This document shows, piece after piece, positions 9,499 to 21,636 of a DNA stretch of 64,000 bases. Source of the stretch: Fremontodendron californicum (Eukaryota > Streptophyta > Magnoliopsida > Malvales > Malvaceae). The stretch spans positions 6,145,501-6,209,500 of the forward strand of contig JAULJL010000033.1 of assembly GCA_030761205.1 (NCBI GenBank). Direction: 5' to 3'. The position numbers were made by a program, and so were the translations under genes. Numbering within the stretch: the stretch's first letter is position 1; each line of letters opens with the position of its first letter. The notes beneath the pieces were generated by a model that ran no database searches, had not been told where the DNA came from, and saw only the letters and a list, made by a program, of their open reading frames with translations.

Positions 9499-12048
9499 TT
9501 TCCTCATTGTCGGGAATGCATCTTCGAAAAATCTGATCAGGACAATATTTGAACAAGTAAGGGTCATCCCAGTAGAACTTCTTTACCTCATTCAGAAACT
9601 TCCTTTTATCTTGGGGGTTCCATTGAGAAGGATTTTTTCCCAAAAAGGAATATTTTAGCTCGGATGGCAAAGGTTTTAAATCCAGCTTGGGTGGTTCAAT
9701 AGTTGATGGTACAGTGACATTTGTGAGTGATGGAAGTTCCTCAAACTTTTGTTTCCAACAATGCTTATCCTGAAAAGAATTTAACAAAGAATCAGTGTGT
9801 GAAATTTCTGAAGCATTATCAAACTCACATTCAATTAAATAAGCTTCTAAAGGATCATGGAATGTGGTAGTGGTGAGATGTTCATGAACAAGTTCTTCAA
9901 TGAAATCCACTTCATGTACTTCTGAATCATCACCAGGTTGCTTGCAAGTGTTGAACACATTTAATTCTAAAGTCATATTTCCAAAAGAAATGTTCAAAAT
10001 ACCATTCCTGCAATTTATCAGAGCATTAGAAGTTGCAAGAAATGGACGGCCTAATATAATAGGAATTTGAACATTTGGATTTGAAACAGGATGTGTGTCC
10101 AAAACAATAAAATCAACAGGGAAGTAAAAATTATCAATTTGAACCAAAACATCTTCAACTATCCCTCGAGGAATTTTTACAGAACGATCAGCTAGTTGAA
10201 GTGTAACAGGTGTTTCCTTGAGTTCACCTAAACCTAACTGTTGATAAACAGAAAAAGGCAAAAGATTAACACTAGCACCAAGATCAAGCAATGCACGTTC
10301 TATTCTAGTGTTTCCAATGATGCATGAGATTGTTGGACATCCAGGATCTTTGAATTTTGGTGGAGTAAGGTGCTGAATGATTGAGCTCACACTTTCCGTC
10401 AGAAATGCTTTCTTTTGTACATTATGTTTCCTTTTAACTGTGCACATGTCCTTCAAAAATTTAGCATAAGATGGAACTTGTTTGATTGCATCCAATAAAG
10501 GAATGTTAATCTTAACTTGTTTGAAAAGTTCATAAATTTCTGCATTTTGATTCAAATTCTTTATTGTTTGCAACCTTTGAGGAAAAGGAGCAGGATGCAT
10601 ACCTTTTTCTTTGTCCAAATTTTCAAGAAGTTCAGACTTACCATCATCCTTACCTTTACTTTTCGGAGGGGAAGGAGGATCTTGGTCTTTTGATGGAATC
10701 TTTTTGTCAATTGCCTTTCCACTTCGAAGAGTTGTGATAGAACTGGCATTTTCCTGTTGAGTTTCATTGGAGCAAGAAACAAGACATTGAGTAGAAGGGT
10801 TAGGCTGAGGTTGAGCAAGAAACTTACCTTTTTCTTGAGTGCGTAATGAAGCTGTCAATGTGGACAAGGTGTTTTTGATCTCATTGATGTCCTGTGAAGT
10901 CCGGTTATTCACATTTGCTTGTGTTTGCATGAATGCTTGCAATGTCTCTTCCAAGGTTTGTACACGTGAAGGTTGATAGGAAAAAGTGTTGCCCGGCTTT
11001 TGAGATTGTGGTACCTGAACATGATTATTATTCCGCCAACTGAAGTTGGGATGATTTCTCCATTCAGGGTTATACGTTTTAGAGTAAGGAGAAGGAAAAG
11101 GCTTTTTAAATGTGTTTATGGAATTTACTTGATCATGCAACGCTTCTTTAAGAATGGGAATGTTTGGACATTCAGAAGTGGGGTGTCCCATGATTTCACA
11201 AATTCCACAACTTTCTTCATTTTTAACCGTTTTGACTTCTTTTACTTCTCTAAGTTCCATGGCTTCAATCTTTCTAGCCAAATTAGCTACTTTAGCTTTT
11301 ATCTCATCTTCTTGACTAAAATGATATTTACCTCTGTTAGAAACAAGATTAGATCTATTGGAACTTTCAGAGGAATTATCTGTGTGCCAGGCTTGAGAGT
11401 TATCTGCCAAATGGTCTAGGTAGTCAAAGGCTTCTTCAGGTTCTTCTTCTAGAAACTCACCGTTACACATTGTTTCAACAAATTGTTTAGTTTCGGGAGT
11501 TAAACTTTCATAAAAGAAACTAATAAGACGCCATTTTTCAAAACCATGATGTGGACAAGAACTTAACAAATCTTTAAAACGCTCCCAGCACTGAAAAAAT
11601 GCTTCATTTTGATTTTATTGAAATTTTGAATCTGTCTTTTCAAAGCAGTAGTTTTATGTGCTGGGAAAAATTTCTTTAGAAACTCAGTTTGTAATTCTTG
11701 CCATGTGCCAATTGACCTTGGTTTTAAATTATGAAGCCAAATTTTTGCTTTATCTTTTAAAGAAAAAGGAAATAATTTTAGCTTGACAATTTCATTTGTA
11801 CAGTGTTGGTCATTAAAGGTGACACATACATCTTCGAAGTCTTTTAGAAACGAGTAAGCACTTTCCGATTCTAACCCATGGAAATTTGGAAGCAAAGCTA
11901 TCATACCTGGTTTAAAACGAAAGTTGTTTGCATTGAGAGGAAAAATAAAACAAGAGGGTGATGAGCTTCGAGTTGGTTGCAAGTAGTCACGCATGGTGCG
12001 TACTTGTCTATTCTCATCTTCAGCATGAACACTTTCATTGTCAGCCAT
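9499..12048 (-). pseudogene. gag-pol: gag-protease of element B, frameshifted and with RT/RNase H deleted
   Basis: The frame starts at 12048 with ACCATGGCTGAC (MADNESVHAEDEN). A gag core (FHGLESESAYSFLKDFEDVC ...) follows, then a CCHC zinc knuckle (CGICEIMGHPTSEC), a low-complexity linker and the protease [16 protein letters not shown] single base present in element D is missing at about 11616/11617, which breaks gag. After KYSFLG the frame jumps in phase to NPSQWNPQDKRKFLNEVKKF, so RT and RNase H are gone. The frame ends at IPDNEE, just before the integrase zinc site, where element A's LTR begins. The encoded proteins would be capsid/nucleocapsid and an aspartic protease, but this copy cannot make an intact gag. 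Confidence 0.85.
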
Positions 12049-12053
12049 GGTAG

Positions 12054-12329
12054 GAGTTGTATTAGAAAGATTACCTGAAAAAATTTCACAATAAAATCTA
12101 ACTAAACGACGAGATCTAAAATGACGTCGCCAAACAAACATAAAACAAAGTTAATATACAGATTAGGCGGTATAACCAGCCAATAAAAATAAAACAAAGT
12201 TAATATACAATATAAATATAAATATATAGAAAATTAGGCGGTATAACCAGCCAATAAAAATAAATATAGGCGGTATAACCAGCCAATAAAAATAAATATA
12301 CTTATAAACTTATATACTTAGTATTGCCT
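12054..12329 (-). repeat. Leader of element B with GGCTGGTTATACCGCC repeats
   Basis: Between the primer site and gag the minus strand carries three copies of the GGCTGGTTATACCGCC unit (plus-strand form GGCGGTATAACCAGCC at about 12165-12290). The same unit sits in the LTR, not the leader, of elements A and C. Each copy can fold into a short bulged hairpin. Confidence 0.75.
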
Positions 12330-12346
12330 CCCCGGCAACGGCGCCA
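12330..12346 (-). promoter_or_regulatory. Primer-binding site of element B (tRNA-Asp)
   Basis: On the minus strand this reads TGGCGCCGTTGCCGGGG, complementary to the 3' end of plant tRNA-Asp(GUC). It lies six bases from the LTR end. A tRNA-Asp primer is typical of Athila elements. Confidence 0.9.
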
Positions 12347-12352
12347 AAAACT

Positions 12353-13849
12353 TGATGGAGACTCAATTAAGAGTTGTAAACCCAAGTGCAGGTTATGTTC
12401 AAGTAATAAATTCTCGGGTGTCCGAGGTCGAACCACAGGGAAGCGTACTAGTAAGTATAAGTTTATAAATATATAAGAAAAAGGAAGTAAACAAGATATT
12501 AGGGAATCAACAACAAAATAAGATAAACAATATTTTAGAGAACAAAATAAACAAAATATAAAAGAAATTAAACAAGATATAAAAAACAATAAGAAAAGAT
12601 GTTGAGGTTAGAGAATCCACTCTTGGTGTTATGCTAAGATTAATCTTGTTTTATTACACAATTGAAATCCACACATAAGGGAGGTTCCAATCGGAAGGTT
12701 TAGCAATTCAGTCCAAATTGTCCAACGTCCATAGCATATGATATTATGTTCATTTGGTATCCTCAAAACTCATAAAAAGAGTCCAAGCATTCCTTATGCC
12801 AAGGTATATGTCTACAACAAATCAAGGTTATGAAACCAAGCATTTACTGTGCCATTTTCCTTGTCAATAACGAATCAAGATCTCTACTTTGCAAGTATGA
12901 TTTTAAACCAAAAGAAAATATTATCTATACTAATGTTTATAAATGATGATTCATTTTAGCTCAAGTTTAAGAGACTAACCTTAGCATTTACCAAAAGCTT
13001 CACCTCATCACCTCAACAATATGATTAGCAACACATACTAGATATGAATAAAATGAAAAGGAATGTAAGAAGCATAAGTAAATAAAAAAAGAAAACTAGA
13101 GAAAGGAAAGAAGAAGAAAACTTAGAGAATTTTATTACAATGGCTAATATCCTACCAATGTATCAATGTATCCCCATACTCATCCAAGGCCCTCTATTTA
13201 TACACATTTTGGAGGGCTAAATGACAAGAGACAAGCTTTACAAATTTCAAAGGTAGGTATAATAGGTGGGTGCATTTTTCTAACAATTTTCGTCATATTG
13301 TATGACAATTCTGATCAGCCAGCTTGATGGTCGATTTTGTCAATGTTGGAGGCTCGATCTGATAAAATTGTCTTCTAGAAAAATATACCCCTATCAGTTA
13401 TGGATCCATAGCCGTTGGAATCAGCTCATTTGCTGATGTGGATAAGAAGATATGGGCAAAATACGAAAACAGGTCAGCACAGACGTCATTGCACATCAGC
13501 CAACTTGATGGTCGATTTTGCTAGGGAAAACGACTCCGTTTGAAGAAGTGTAAAACATGAAAAAGATAGATATGCCTCTTAGCTTTGCACGGCTACAAAT
13601 TTCAGCCTTATTGCTTCAGTGAAACTCGAGATATAGCTGATATGACAAACGGTGTCGGAACTGGAACTGAACTGGATTTGCCCTTAATTCTAGTAATCTG
13701 AAATCACTCAAAGAAACTTGTGAAAAACACCAAATTACATAAAAATATAAAAGATCATAAACACAATTAGACTAAACAATAATAACTCGTATTTGACACA
13801 AAACAATAATAAAACATAACTAAAAACTATATAATTATACGAGTTATCA
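12353..13849 (-). repeat. 5' LTR of element B (type 2, 1497 bp)
   Basis: On the minus strand the LTR begins TGATAACTCG at 13849 and ends ...GTCTCCATCA at 12353. The TATA box is the complement of CTATTTATA at 13194-13202. It is near-identical in layout to the 5' LTR of element D. It shares its first half with type 1 LTRs and has a different second half. Confidence 0.9.
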
Positions 13850-15669
13850 CCTCTACACTAGGGGAAAATGCGAGGAATGATCTTCTCAAAGGTCACGAAA
13901 AAATTAGTCTTAGCTCAAAGATAGATGCAAATCAAATGGAGCCTTGAATGAATATGGGCTCACTATGTCAAAAGGAAAAGGAAAAGATGGCGAAATGGAA
14001 GCCAAGAAAAAACAAAAGAAAAACACACAAAAAAAATGTGTGAAAAAGCGATGGCGAAATGGAAGCAAAAAAAAAAGTAAGGAAGAAAAAGAGCAAAATG
14101 TCAAAAGAGAATGAAAAGTCCAAAAAGAGATAAATGCTTCAAAAAAGGAATCCTCCTCCAAAATTGATCCTTGATCTGATTACCCTAAAACACAGATTTT
14201 AGGCCTATTTATCCTTTCTTTCTGAACCCTGAGTCATGGCTTACATTACGTGCTGTAAAAGCCCATTGTGATCAAGCATGAATATTCAATTTGAAGGGTT
14301 TTTCCTCAGATTTTATCCCATCTCATCGAATTATCATTTCACTAAGGAAGAACTTAGAATTCTCAAATGCATGGTAAAACAATGAAAAAGAAAAAATTGG
14401 AGAGAATGGGACTCTAGGGTGAAAACCCAAAAACGGGCGGTCTAGAGTAAAATGGGAATTTTCTATGCCATCTATGATAGTGTCGATACCACAAAAGAAA
14501 AGACCATCTTAAAGAAGTGGTCATCGAGGAACATCTAGGAATTCCTGAACCTCCCAAAGTGTCAACTCTCATTTGGATGATTGATTACAAAAACTGAAAC
14601 TTTTTTTTCTCCAAAATCAACTTTCCAGTTTAAACATCCCAGTCAATCTTGACGCTTATCAAAATACTTTGATATGGAAACTAAAAGAATGTTGAATTTG
14701 TTTGGTTCTCAATGAATTCATGATTTATAAAACATGTTCCATTTGTGAGCATAAAAGAGACATACATTTTTTGTTCTAAAGTTTTCCTGGAAAAACCAAA
14801 ATCATGTTGTACCAAGACTTGTCAATTCAAGTTGGAAAACCCAATTTGACACTTAGGAAAATTTCTAACAGTGATCATCAGTCTTCAAAAAAAAACCTGT
14901 ACGTTACACATTGTGGGGTTAAAATTTTTAACTCAGAAGTTTTCATTAAATAAGCAAAATTGTTTTTTAAATACCCATTTTTGATTTTGTCATGAGAGAA
15001 GAGTTTTTCTAATCCAAAGGTGTGAAATTACTAGGGATAACCTTGACTTCCAAATATGAGAAGAATAAATAAAACTCAGCAAGGCTCGAGGCAGATGGAA
15101 TAGATAAATAGGTAAGGTGCTTGGCAGATTTCTGTTGATAAGAGTTTGAAAAATGTTGGGGAAAAAAGAATAGCCAAAGATTGAAAAAGGAGTTAAAAAT
15201 ATACTCTGATTTGAAGAGGAAAAATGAATGGGAAAGGCTAAGCCAAAGACTAGAAAAACAATTGGGGGCATTTGTATCATCCATGAACACTCATCTCTCT
15301 ATTAAGCTTTGCATCTGCATCGTGTCAGCAAGCATTTGCATCATTCATGGATATTTGCATTTGCACTATTCCATGAGCATCTGCATTCTACCTTTACAAG
15401 AACATCCTTCATAGATATTTGCATTCGCATCACCTTGAGCAAGTGCATCATTTCTAGGATCATTGCATCTTTATTATAGCTACAATTGCACCATTCATGA
15501 ACCACTTACATGAATATGATTCACAGAGACATTTGCATCTGCATTTAGAAGCATTTGCATCAATCCAAGACATATGTATCATTTCAAGAAGCATTTGCAT
15601 CAATCCAAGACATTTGCATTTACACCATCAAGCATTTGCATCCTCTCTCAAATCCTTCAAGTTAATTTC
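13850..15669 (+). other. Noncoding 3' region of element E
   Basis: I see no gene here. It is purine-rich between 13970 and 14160, and then carries unique AT-rich sequence. From about 15290 to 15660 it holds loosely repeated CATTTGCATC words. The position between a lost pol and a polypurine tract fits the long 3' UTR of Tat/Ogre elements. Confidence 0.6.
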
Positions 15670-16880
15670 CAGGCCATTTTAATTTCTGGTTTCACTCAGA
15701 TCTTTTTCAATTTTCTGGTTTCACCCATGCCTTTTTATTCTCTGGTTCCATCCAGATCTTTTTCAATTTTCTGGTTTCATCCATGCCTTTTTTAATCTAT
15801 GGTTTCATCCAGATCTTTTTCAATTTCTGGTTTCATCCAGATTTTTTTCAATTTCTGGTTCTATCCCGATCACTTTCAAATTTCTGGTTTCATCCATGCC
15901 TTTTTTAATCTCTGGCTTCATCCATATTTTTTTCAATTTCTGGTTTCACCCATGTTTTTCAATTTCTGGTTTCATCCAGATATTTTTAAAATTTAAGGTT
16001 TCACCCATGCTTTTCAATTTCTGGTTCCATCCAGATCACTTTCAAATTTCTGGTTTCATCCATGCCTTTTTTAATCTCTAGTTTCACCCAGATTTTTTTC
16101 AATTTCTGGTTTCACCAATGCTTTTCAATTTCTAGTTTCATCTAGATCTTTTTCTGGTTTCACCCATGTTTTTCAATTTCTGGTTTTATCCAGATCTTTT
16201 TCAAATTTCTGGTTTCACCCATGCTTTTCAATTTCTGGTTTCGTCCAGATCTTTTTCTGGTTTCACCCATGTTTTTCAATTTCTGGTTTCATCCAGATCT
16301 TTTTCAGATTTCTGGTTTCACCCATCCTTTTCAATTTTTGGTTCCATCTAGATCACTTTCAAATTTCTGCTTTCATCCATGCCTTTTTTAATCTTTGGTT
16401 TCATCCAGATCTTTTTCAATTTCTGGTTTCACCTATGCTTTTCAATTTCTGATTTCATCCAGATCACTTTCAAATTTCTGGTTTCATCCATGCCTTTTTT
16501 ATTCTTAGGTTTCATCCAGATCTTTTTTTGTTTCTGGTTTCACCCACGCTTTTCAATTTCTGGTTCCATCCAGATCACTTTCAAACTTTTGGTTTCATCC
16601 ATGCCTTTTTTAATCTCTGGTTTCATCCAAATCTTTTTCAATTTCTGGTTTCACCCATGCTTTTCAATTTCTGGTTTCATCCAGATCTTTTTCTGGTTTC
16701 ACCCATGTTGTTCAATTTCTGGTTTCATCCAAATCTTTTTCAAATTTCTGGTTTCACCCATGCTTTTCAATTTATGGTTTCATCCAGATCTTTTTCAAAT
16801 TTCTGGTTTTACCCATGTCATTTCAGTCCCTGGTTTCATCCAGATCTTTTTGAATTTTTGGTTTCACCCATGCTAGTAAG
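15670..16880 (+). repeat. Minisatellite in the 3' UTR of element E
   Basis: The array alternates two related units of about 26-28 bases, one ending in CATCCAGATCTTTTTCAA and the other in CACCCATGCTTTTCAA, each preceded by TTTCTGGTTT. There are roughly 45 units, imperfect. The unit has no stop codon in several frames, which creates long false reading frames. Tandem arrays in this position are known for Tat/Ogre elements and can seed satellites. Confidence 0.9.
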
Positions 16881-17152
16881 GTTAGCACAAGACAGGATAA
16901 GACCCTGAGACCATCGTCGAGGTCTTTTCTTCTCTTGCAAATCGAACTCGTTTCCTTAAGACGGGTCGAGCCTTGATTAGTTAGGGAATTCAATTTAAGG
17001 ATAATATCTTCTATTTATAGCTTTTTTCAACAAAAAAAATGAAAAAATGAAAAAAGAAATCCCCTTTCCCTTCTCCTCACATTTGATTTCACTAATCGGA
17101 CAAAACTAGTGTTTGTTTATCTTTACCTAATTCCTGATTCTCAACAATAGCC

Positions 17153-17165
17153 AAAGAGGGGCAGC
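17153..17165 (+). promoter_or_regulatory. Polypurine tract of element E
   Basis: AAAGAGGGGCAGC directly precedes the LTR start TGTAGACACC, as in many Tat/Ogre elements. Confidence 0.75.
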
Positions 17166-18644
17166 TGTAGACACCTAATTTTGTCCGAACCACTAAAACA
17201 GTTATGTTTTCTTCCTAAATTGATGTTTCAGAATGTAAAAAGACTTTTTTTCATCCTGTAGGTGGTACTCCGAGACTTAGTCTAAGAAGGCGAGCATAAA
17301 AAGTCAAACTTGAAAAAGTAAACCTCGATAAGTCAACTACTGAAAACGTCAACCCACTTTCAAAATCAAGATTTGAAGTTCAATTGAAAAATGGCAAAAG
17401 AATTTTAATAATCCGAGGTCTACATTGAAAGATATGGAGTTCGAAAGTTGGGTTACGGAGATTCAGTATAAAGAAAACCCTAGTTCGGGAAATTTGGGGA
17501 AAAGTGCTTAAACGATCAAATTGGTCGAAATTGAAGGTTCCAAATGAAAGATAAACACTGACTATGGGTATTGGAGAAGCTACTTGGAAGAAAAAACTGG
17601 AAGAAAAATCAATCCGGAAGAAAGCCGAGAATTAGGGTTTTTGGTGGATTTCGGTGAAATTTGGAAGAATTACCGAAATCGCCCGATTCGGTAAGAATAA
17701 AGCCCCTAATTGATGAGGAGTGATTAAGCAAGGATAGCCCAAGACTCAGTTTGAAGAAATCTGAAAATCGGATTTGTTTTGAGCAAAACCGAGTTTCGGA
17801 GGCAAAAGAACAAAATTGGAAAATTTGAGAAAAATAGCAAATGAACTCCAAAAATTCTAAAAATTTGCAGATCACATTCTTAAATCATTTCAAAGATATT
17901 GGCGAAATAAAATCTGGACTCGGAGTTCGTTTGCAAAATGGCCAAATCTCGGGTCTCTTATGTAGAAATTCAAGAAGATAAATCCCGAACAAATAGCAAA
18001 CGAACTCCAAAAATTCTAAAAATTTGTAGATCTCATTCTTAAATTATTTGGAAGAGATTGGCAGAAGAAAATCTGGATTCGGAGTTCGTTTACAAAATGG
18101 CCAAATCCCGAGCTCACTATGTAGTAATTCAAGCAGATAAATCCCGAAAAAATACCAAATGAGTTCCAAAAATTTTGAAAACTTCCAAATCATACTTTTA
18201 AATTATTTGGAAGAGATTGGTGAAGAAAAATCTTGATTTTGAGCTCGTTTAATAAATGGTAAAGTTTGGGAGCAAAAAAGGGTAATTTTGGAAGAAAAAA
18301 TCCAAATAAATAGCAAATGAGCTCGAAAAATTTTCAAAAATCTCCAGAGTTCAATTTTTTATTATTTTGAAGTATTGAAAAAATAAAATTTGAATTTCGA
18401 GTCGGGGGGCAAAAAGGTCATTTTACCCAATAAACCGAAAAGGACTTTTCTTGCCTTTTAAGAAAATGAAGATTGGGCTGGAAGATGAGGGGTCAGTCGA
18501 CCAAGGCCCAATGGTGGGCAAATATTTTCTGATTTTTAATCAAAAGGCTACCAATGAAGAGGAATGTAGTTATTTTTTTATCAAACCTTTATAATTAAGC
18601 CACATGGACCAATGCATGAAGAGGAAGAATGTCAACATAATGGC
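17166..18644 (+). repeat. 3' LTR of element E, left part
   Basis: The LTR begins TGTAGACACCTAATTTTGTC and is interrupted at 18644 by element C, with ATGGC duplicated on both sides. It continues at 25498. No reading frame of interest is seen. Confidence 0.75.
17837..18400 (+). repeat. About 160-bp tandem repeat, four degenerate copies, inside the LTR of element E
   Basis: Units start near 17837, 17996, 18153 and 18314, each with a version of GCAAATGAACTCCAAAAATT followed by a GGAGTTCGTTT-like stretch. Copies become more diverged to the right. Confidence 0.7.
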
Positions 18645-20541
18645 TGATAACTCGTATAATTATATAGTTTTTAGTTATGTTTTATTATTGTTTTGTGTCA
18701 AATACGAGTTATTATTGCTTAGTCTAATTGTGTTTATGATTTTTTATATTTTTATGTAATTTGGTGTTTTTCACGAGTTTCTTTGAGTGATTTCAGATTA
18801 CTAGGTTAAATCAAGAATTAAGGGCAAATCCAGTTCAGTTCCAGTTCCGACACCTTTTGCCATATCAGCTATATCTGGAGTTTCACTGAAGCAATAAGGC
18901 TGAACGTTTAACAGTGCAAAGTTAAGAGGCATATCTATCTTTTTCATGCTTCACACTTCTTGAAACGGAGTCGTTTTCCCTAGCGAAATCAACCATCAAG
19001 TTGGCTGATGTGCAATGACGTCTGTGCTGACAAGTTTTGGTAATTTGACCATATCTTCTGATCCACATCAGCAAATGAGCTGATTCCAACGGCTATGGAT
19101 CACCGACTGATAGGGGAACATTTTTCTAGAAGACCATTTGATCAGATCAAGCCTCCAATATTGACAAAATCGACCATCAAGCTGGCTGATCAGAATTGTC
19201 ATACAATATGACGAAAATTGTTAGAAAAATGCACCCACCTATTATACCTACCTTTGAAATTTATAAAGCTTGTCTCTTGTCATTTAGCTCTCCAAAATGT
19301 GTATAAATAGAGGGCCTTGGATGATTGTAAGGGCATCATATTGTACATAGGCAGGATATTAGCCATTGTAATAAAATTCTCTAAGTTTTCTTCTTCTTTC
19401 TTTTCTCTAGTTTTCTTTTTCTTTAGAAAGAGCAAGAGGTTGGATAATTAATATTCTTCTTCTTCTTCTTTCTTTCTTTTATTTTCTTCTTAGATTCTAT
19501 TTAATTTTATGTTTAAAATGCCTATGTTAGGCTAAACTTCTATTTGGTTAAGGGTGATTTCAAAGCCCTAGACATGTTTTATAATTGATTTTCAGATTCT
19601 ATCTATCATTAATTTTCTATCAAAGTTGCTTATGTTCTTCTACAAGAATTGTTCATGATGTTGTCTTGATTTGTTTAGGTGTACAACTAGATAGATCTTG
19701 ATAATTATCTATTGCTAGTTTAGGAGTCTTGATCCGTGTAATTGTCTTGATTTCCTATTCATAAGTGGCAATTTGTGATTAATGATTATGGTCAAGTTTT
19801 CAATAATTGCAAAGTGGAACATAACCTAAGTTGAACAATCCGAGCTTATGTGTTTGTTTCTTAGATCAACCTATCTTTCTCATCATAAAGCTGCCATTAA
19901 ATTGAACTTAGAGAGCTTATTCTAGGTTGTTTAATGGTTAGAGATTAAATAGAGAGCTTGTTCTATTTAACGACAAACTAAGGAAAGATTGGGAGAACAG
20001 AGCTTGTTGTTATCTACGGTTGTTAACTTTGATAGTTGGTTGATATTGATAGATCTGAAATTGATTCTTAATGATGTCTAGTGGTGGAGAATGAAACCTT
20101 AACCATATTTTTCATATTTGATTCTTCTTACTTACTTGTTTTCTTACTTTTCTAGTTTGCTTATTTTTAAAAGTATATTTATTTTTATTGGCTGGTTATA
20201 CCGCCTAATTTGTATATTAACTTTGTTTTATTTTTATTGGCTGGTTATACCGCCTAATTTAGTATATATATTTTTATTGGCTGGTTATACCGCCTAATTT
20301 AGTATATATATTTTTATTGGCTGGTTATACCGCCTTGCATTTTATTCTTATTATTTACTTTAGTTTAAATCTGGCTTCAAAAACCCCTTTTCTTTTATTG
20401 TTTTCTTTGAACGTAAGTTATAAACTAATAACTCATAGATTAAAACCCAATCCCTGAGGACTCGACCCTTGCTAATCATTACACTTACAATTGATCTTTT
20501 TAGTGCAAGGTTAAATAAGATACACTCTTTTGGGTGCATCA
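18645..20541 (+). repeat. 5' LTR of element C (type 1, 1897 bp)
   Basis: TGATAACTCG ... GGGTGCATCA, with TATAAATAG at 19302-19310 and four GGCTGGTTATACCGCC units at about 20187-20335. Confidence 0.93.
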
Positions 20542-20547
20542 AATTTT

Positions 20548-20564
20548 TGGCGCCGTTGCCGGGG
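20548..20564 (+). promoter_or_regulatory. Primer-binding site of element C (tRNA-Asp)
   Basis: TGGCGCCGTTGCCGGGG, complementary to the 3' end of tRNA-Asp, six bases after the LTR. Confidence 0.93.
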
Positions 20565-20697
20565 ATTGTTTTCTTTAGTTTATTTGTTACTTGGTTTATT
20601 CTTATTTTCAGTTCTAATGAGTTTTATTTTCTTGTACATACGGGTTTTTCTTATCAAATTTTGAAAAAAAAAAATTAAAAAAAATAAAAAAAAAACG

Positions 20698-21636
20698 ATG
20701 GAATTGAGCAATCTAACACTTGAAGAGTTGGTGGCATACATGAACATGGAGAATCAACAAGCCAATCTCACCTTCCCAGTTCAACAATTTGCCATGGGAG
20801 GATGTCAAGGCCATCAAGTGTTCCAAGACCAAGAGTATGATCATTACTCAAACACTTACCATGAGGGATGGTGGGATCATACTAATTATGGCTACTCGAA
20901 AAATTACCAAGAAGTAGATCCTTATGCCAATTACACTCATCCATCTAGCTTCAATCAATCATGGTCTCAAGAACAAGATCTTTTTCAACCACCACATATG
21001 ACTCAAAACTCAGGTACTTCTTTAGAAGATCTTGTCTATTCTCTTGTTACTAATACTTTGCAATTTCAGCAGGAAACAAGGGCAAGCATCCAGAGTTTGG
21101 AAAAGCAAATGAGCCAATTGGCTAGTAGTATGGTGGGATAGGTAGCACAAAGATCTGAAGAACTCCCTGCCCAAACGATGATTAACCCAAAGGAGAATGC
21201 TACTATTGTGACCTTGAGGAATGAGGAACAAGATGAGGATGAGACAAAATTAGAGATGGATTCTACTCTTGAGGATAATGAAGTCACAAATCCAAATAAG
21301 AGTATTTCGGCACCTGAGGTAACGTTTAAGGTTCCACTTTTTACTAATGTTTCTTCTCCACCTTTTCCTAGTAGATTTGCAAAGTTCAAGGAGGAAGAAC
21401 ATGAACAACACATGCCGGAAACCTTAAACAACTTGTTTGTGGATGCCATTCAACAAGTATCAAAATATGCTCCATTCCTCGATGAGATATGCACCACAAA
21501 GGATGATGGAATAATACTTGTAATGGAGAATGCATCCACTGTTGTGCAAAGAAAGCTTCCTCTCAAACGCATAAATTTGGAAAATTTCATGTATGAGCCT
21601 GACAAGCCTAAAAAGCCAAGAAGGGGTGTTGGTTAG
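20698..21636 (+). pseudogene. gag: Reduced gag-like frame of element C with one in-frame TAG
   Basis: The frame starts with MELSNLTLEELVAYMNMENQ and runs 312 codons with a single TAG at 21139-21141, between MVG and VAQRSEELPAQ. Relatives usually have Gln there, so this looks like a CAG to TAG change. It covers the C-terminal part of Athila gag: a Tyr/Gln-rich stretch, a short coiled-coil (RASIQSLEKQMSQLASSM), the LPAQTMINPKENATIVTLRN segment and the spacer before the protease (ENASTVVQRKLPLK). It then stops where protease should begin. The capsid core and zinc knuckle are missing. It could supply RNA packaging signals rather than protein. Confidence 0.75.

Larger units (their letters stand above)
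9499..13849 (-). mobile_element. Element B: Athila-type gag/protease relic, minus strand
   Basis: On the minus strand the order is LTR (13849 to 12353), primer-binding site, repeat-rich leader, gag, protease, then a fused remnant of the RNase H/integrase boundary. It ends abruptly against the LTR end of element A at 9498. The most likely reading is that A inserted into B and the rest of B lies left of the window; a recombination junction is also possible. Confidence 0.75.

Noticed and set aside
15670..16880. CRISPR-like array
   Set aside because: Units are contiguous and imperfect with no unique spacers, and the DNA is plant nuclear.
15799..16908. Several long overlapping frames of NFWFHPCFSISGFIQ type
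   Set aside because: They come from the stop-free minisatellite unit, are open in more than one frame, and have no start context or family features.
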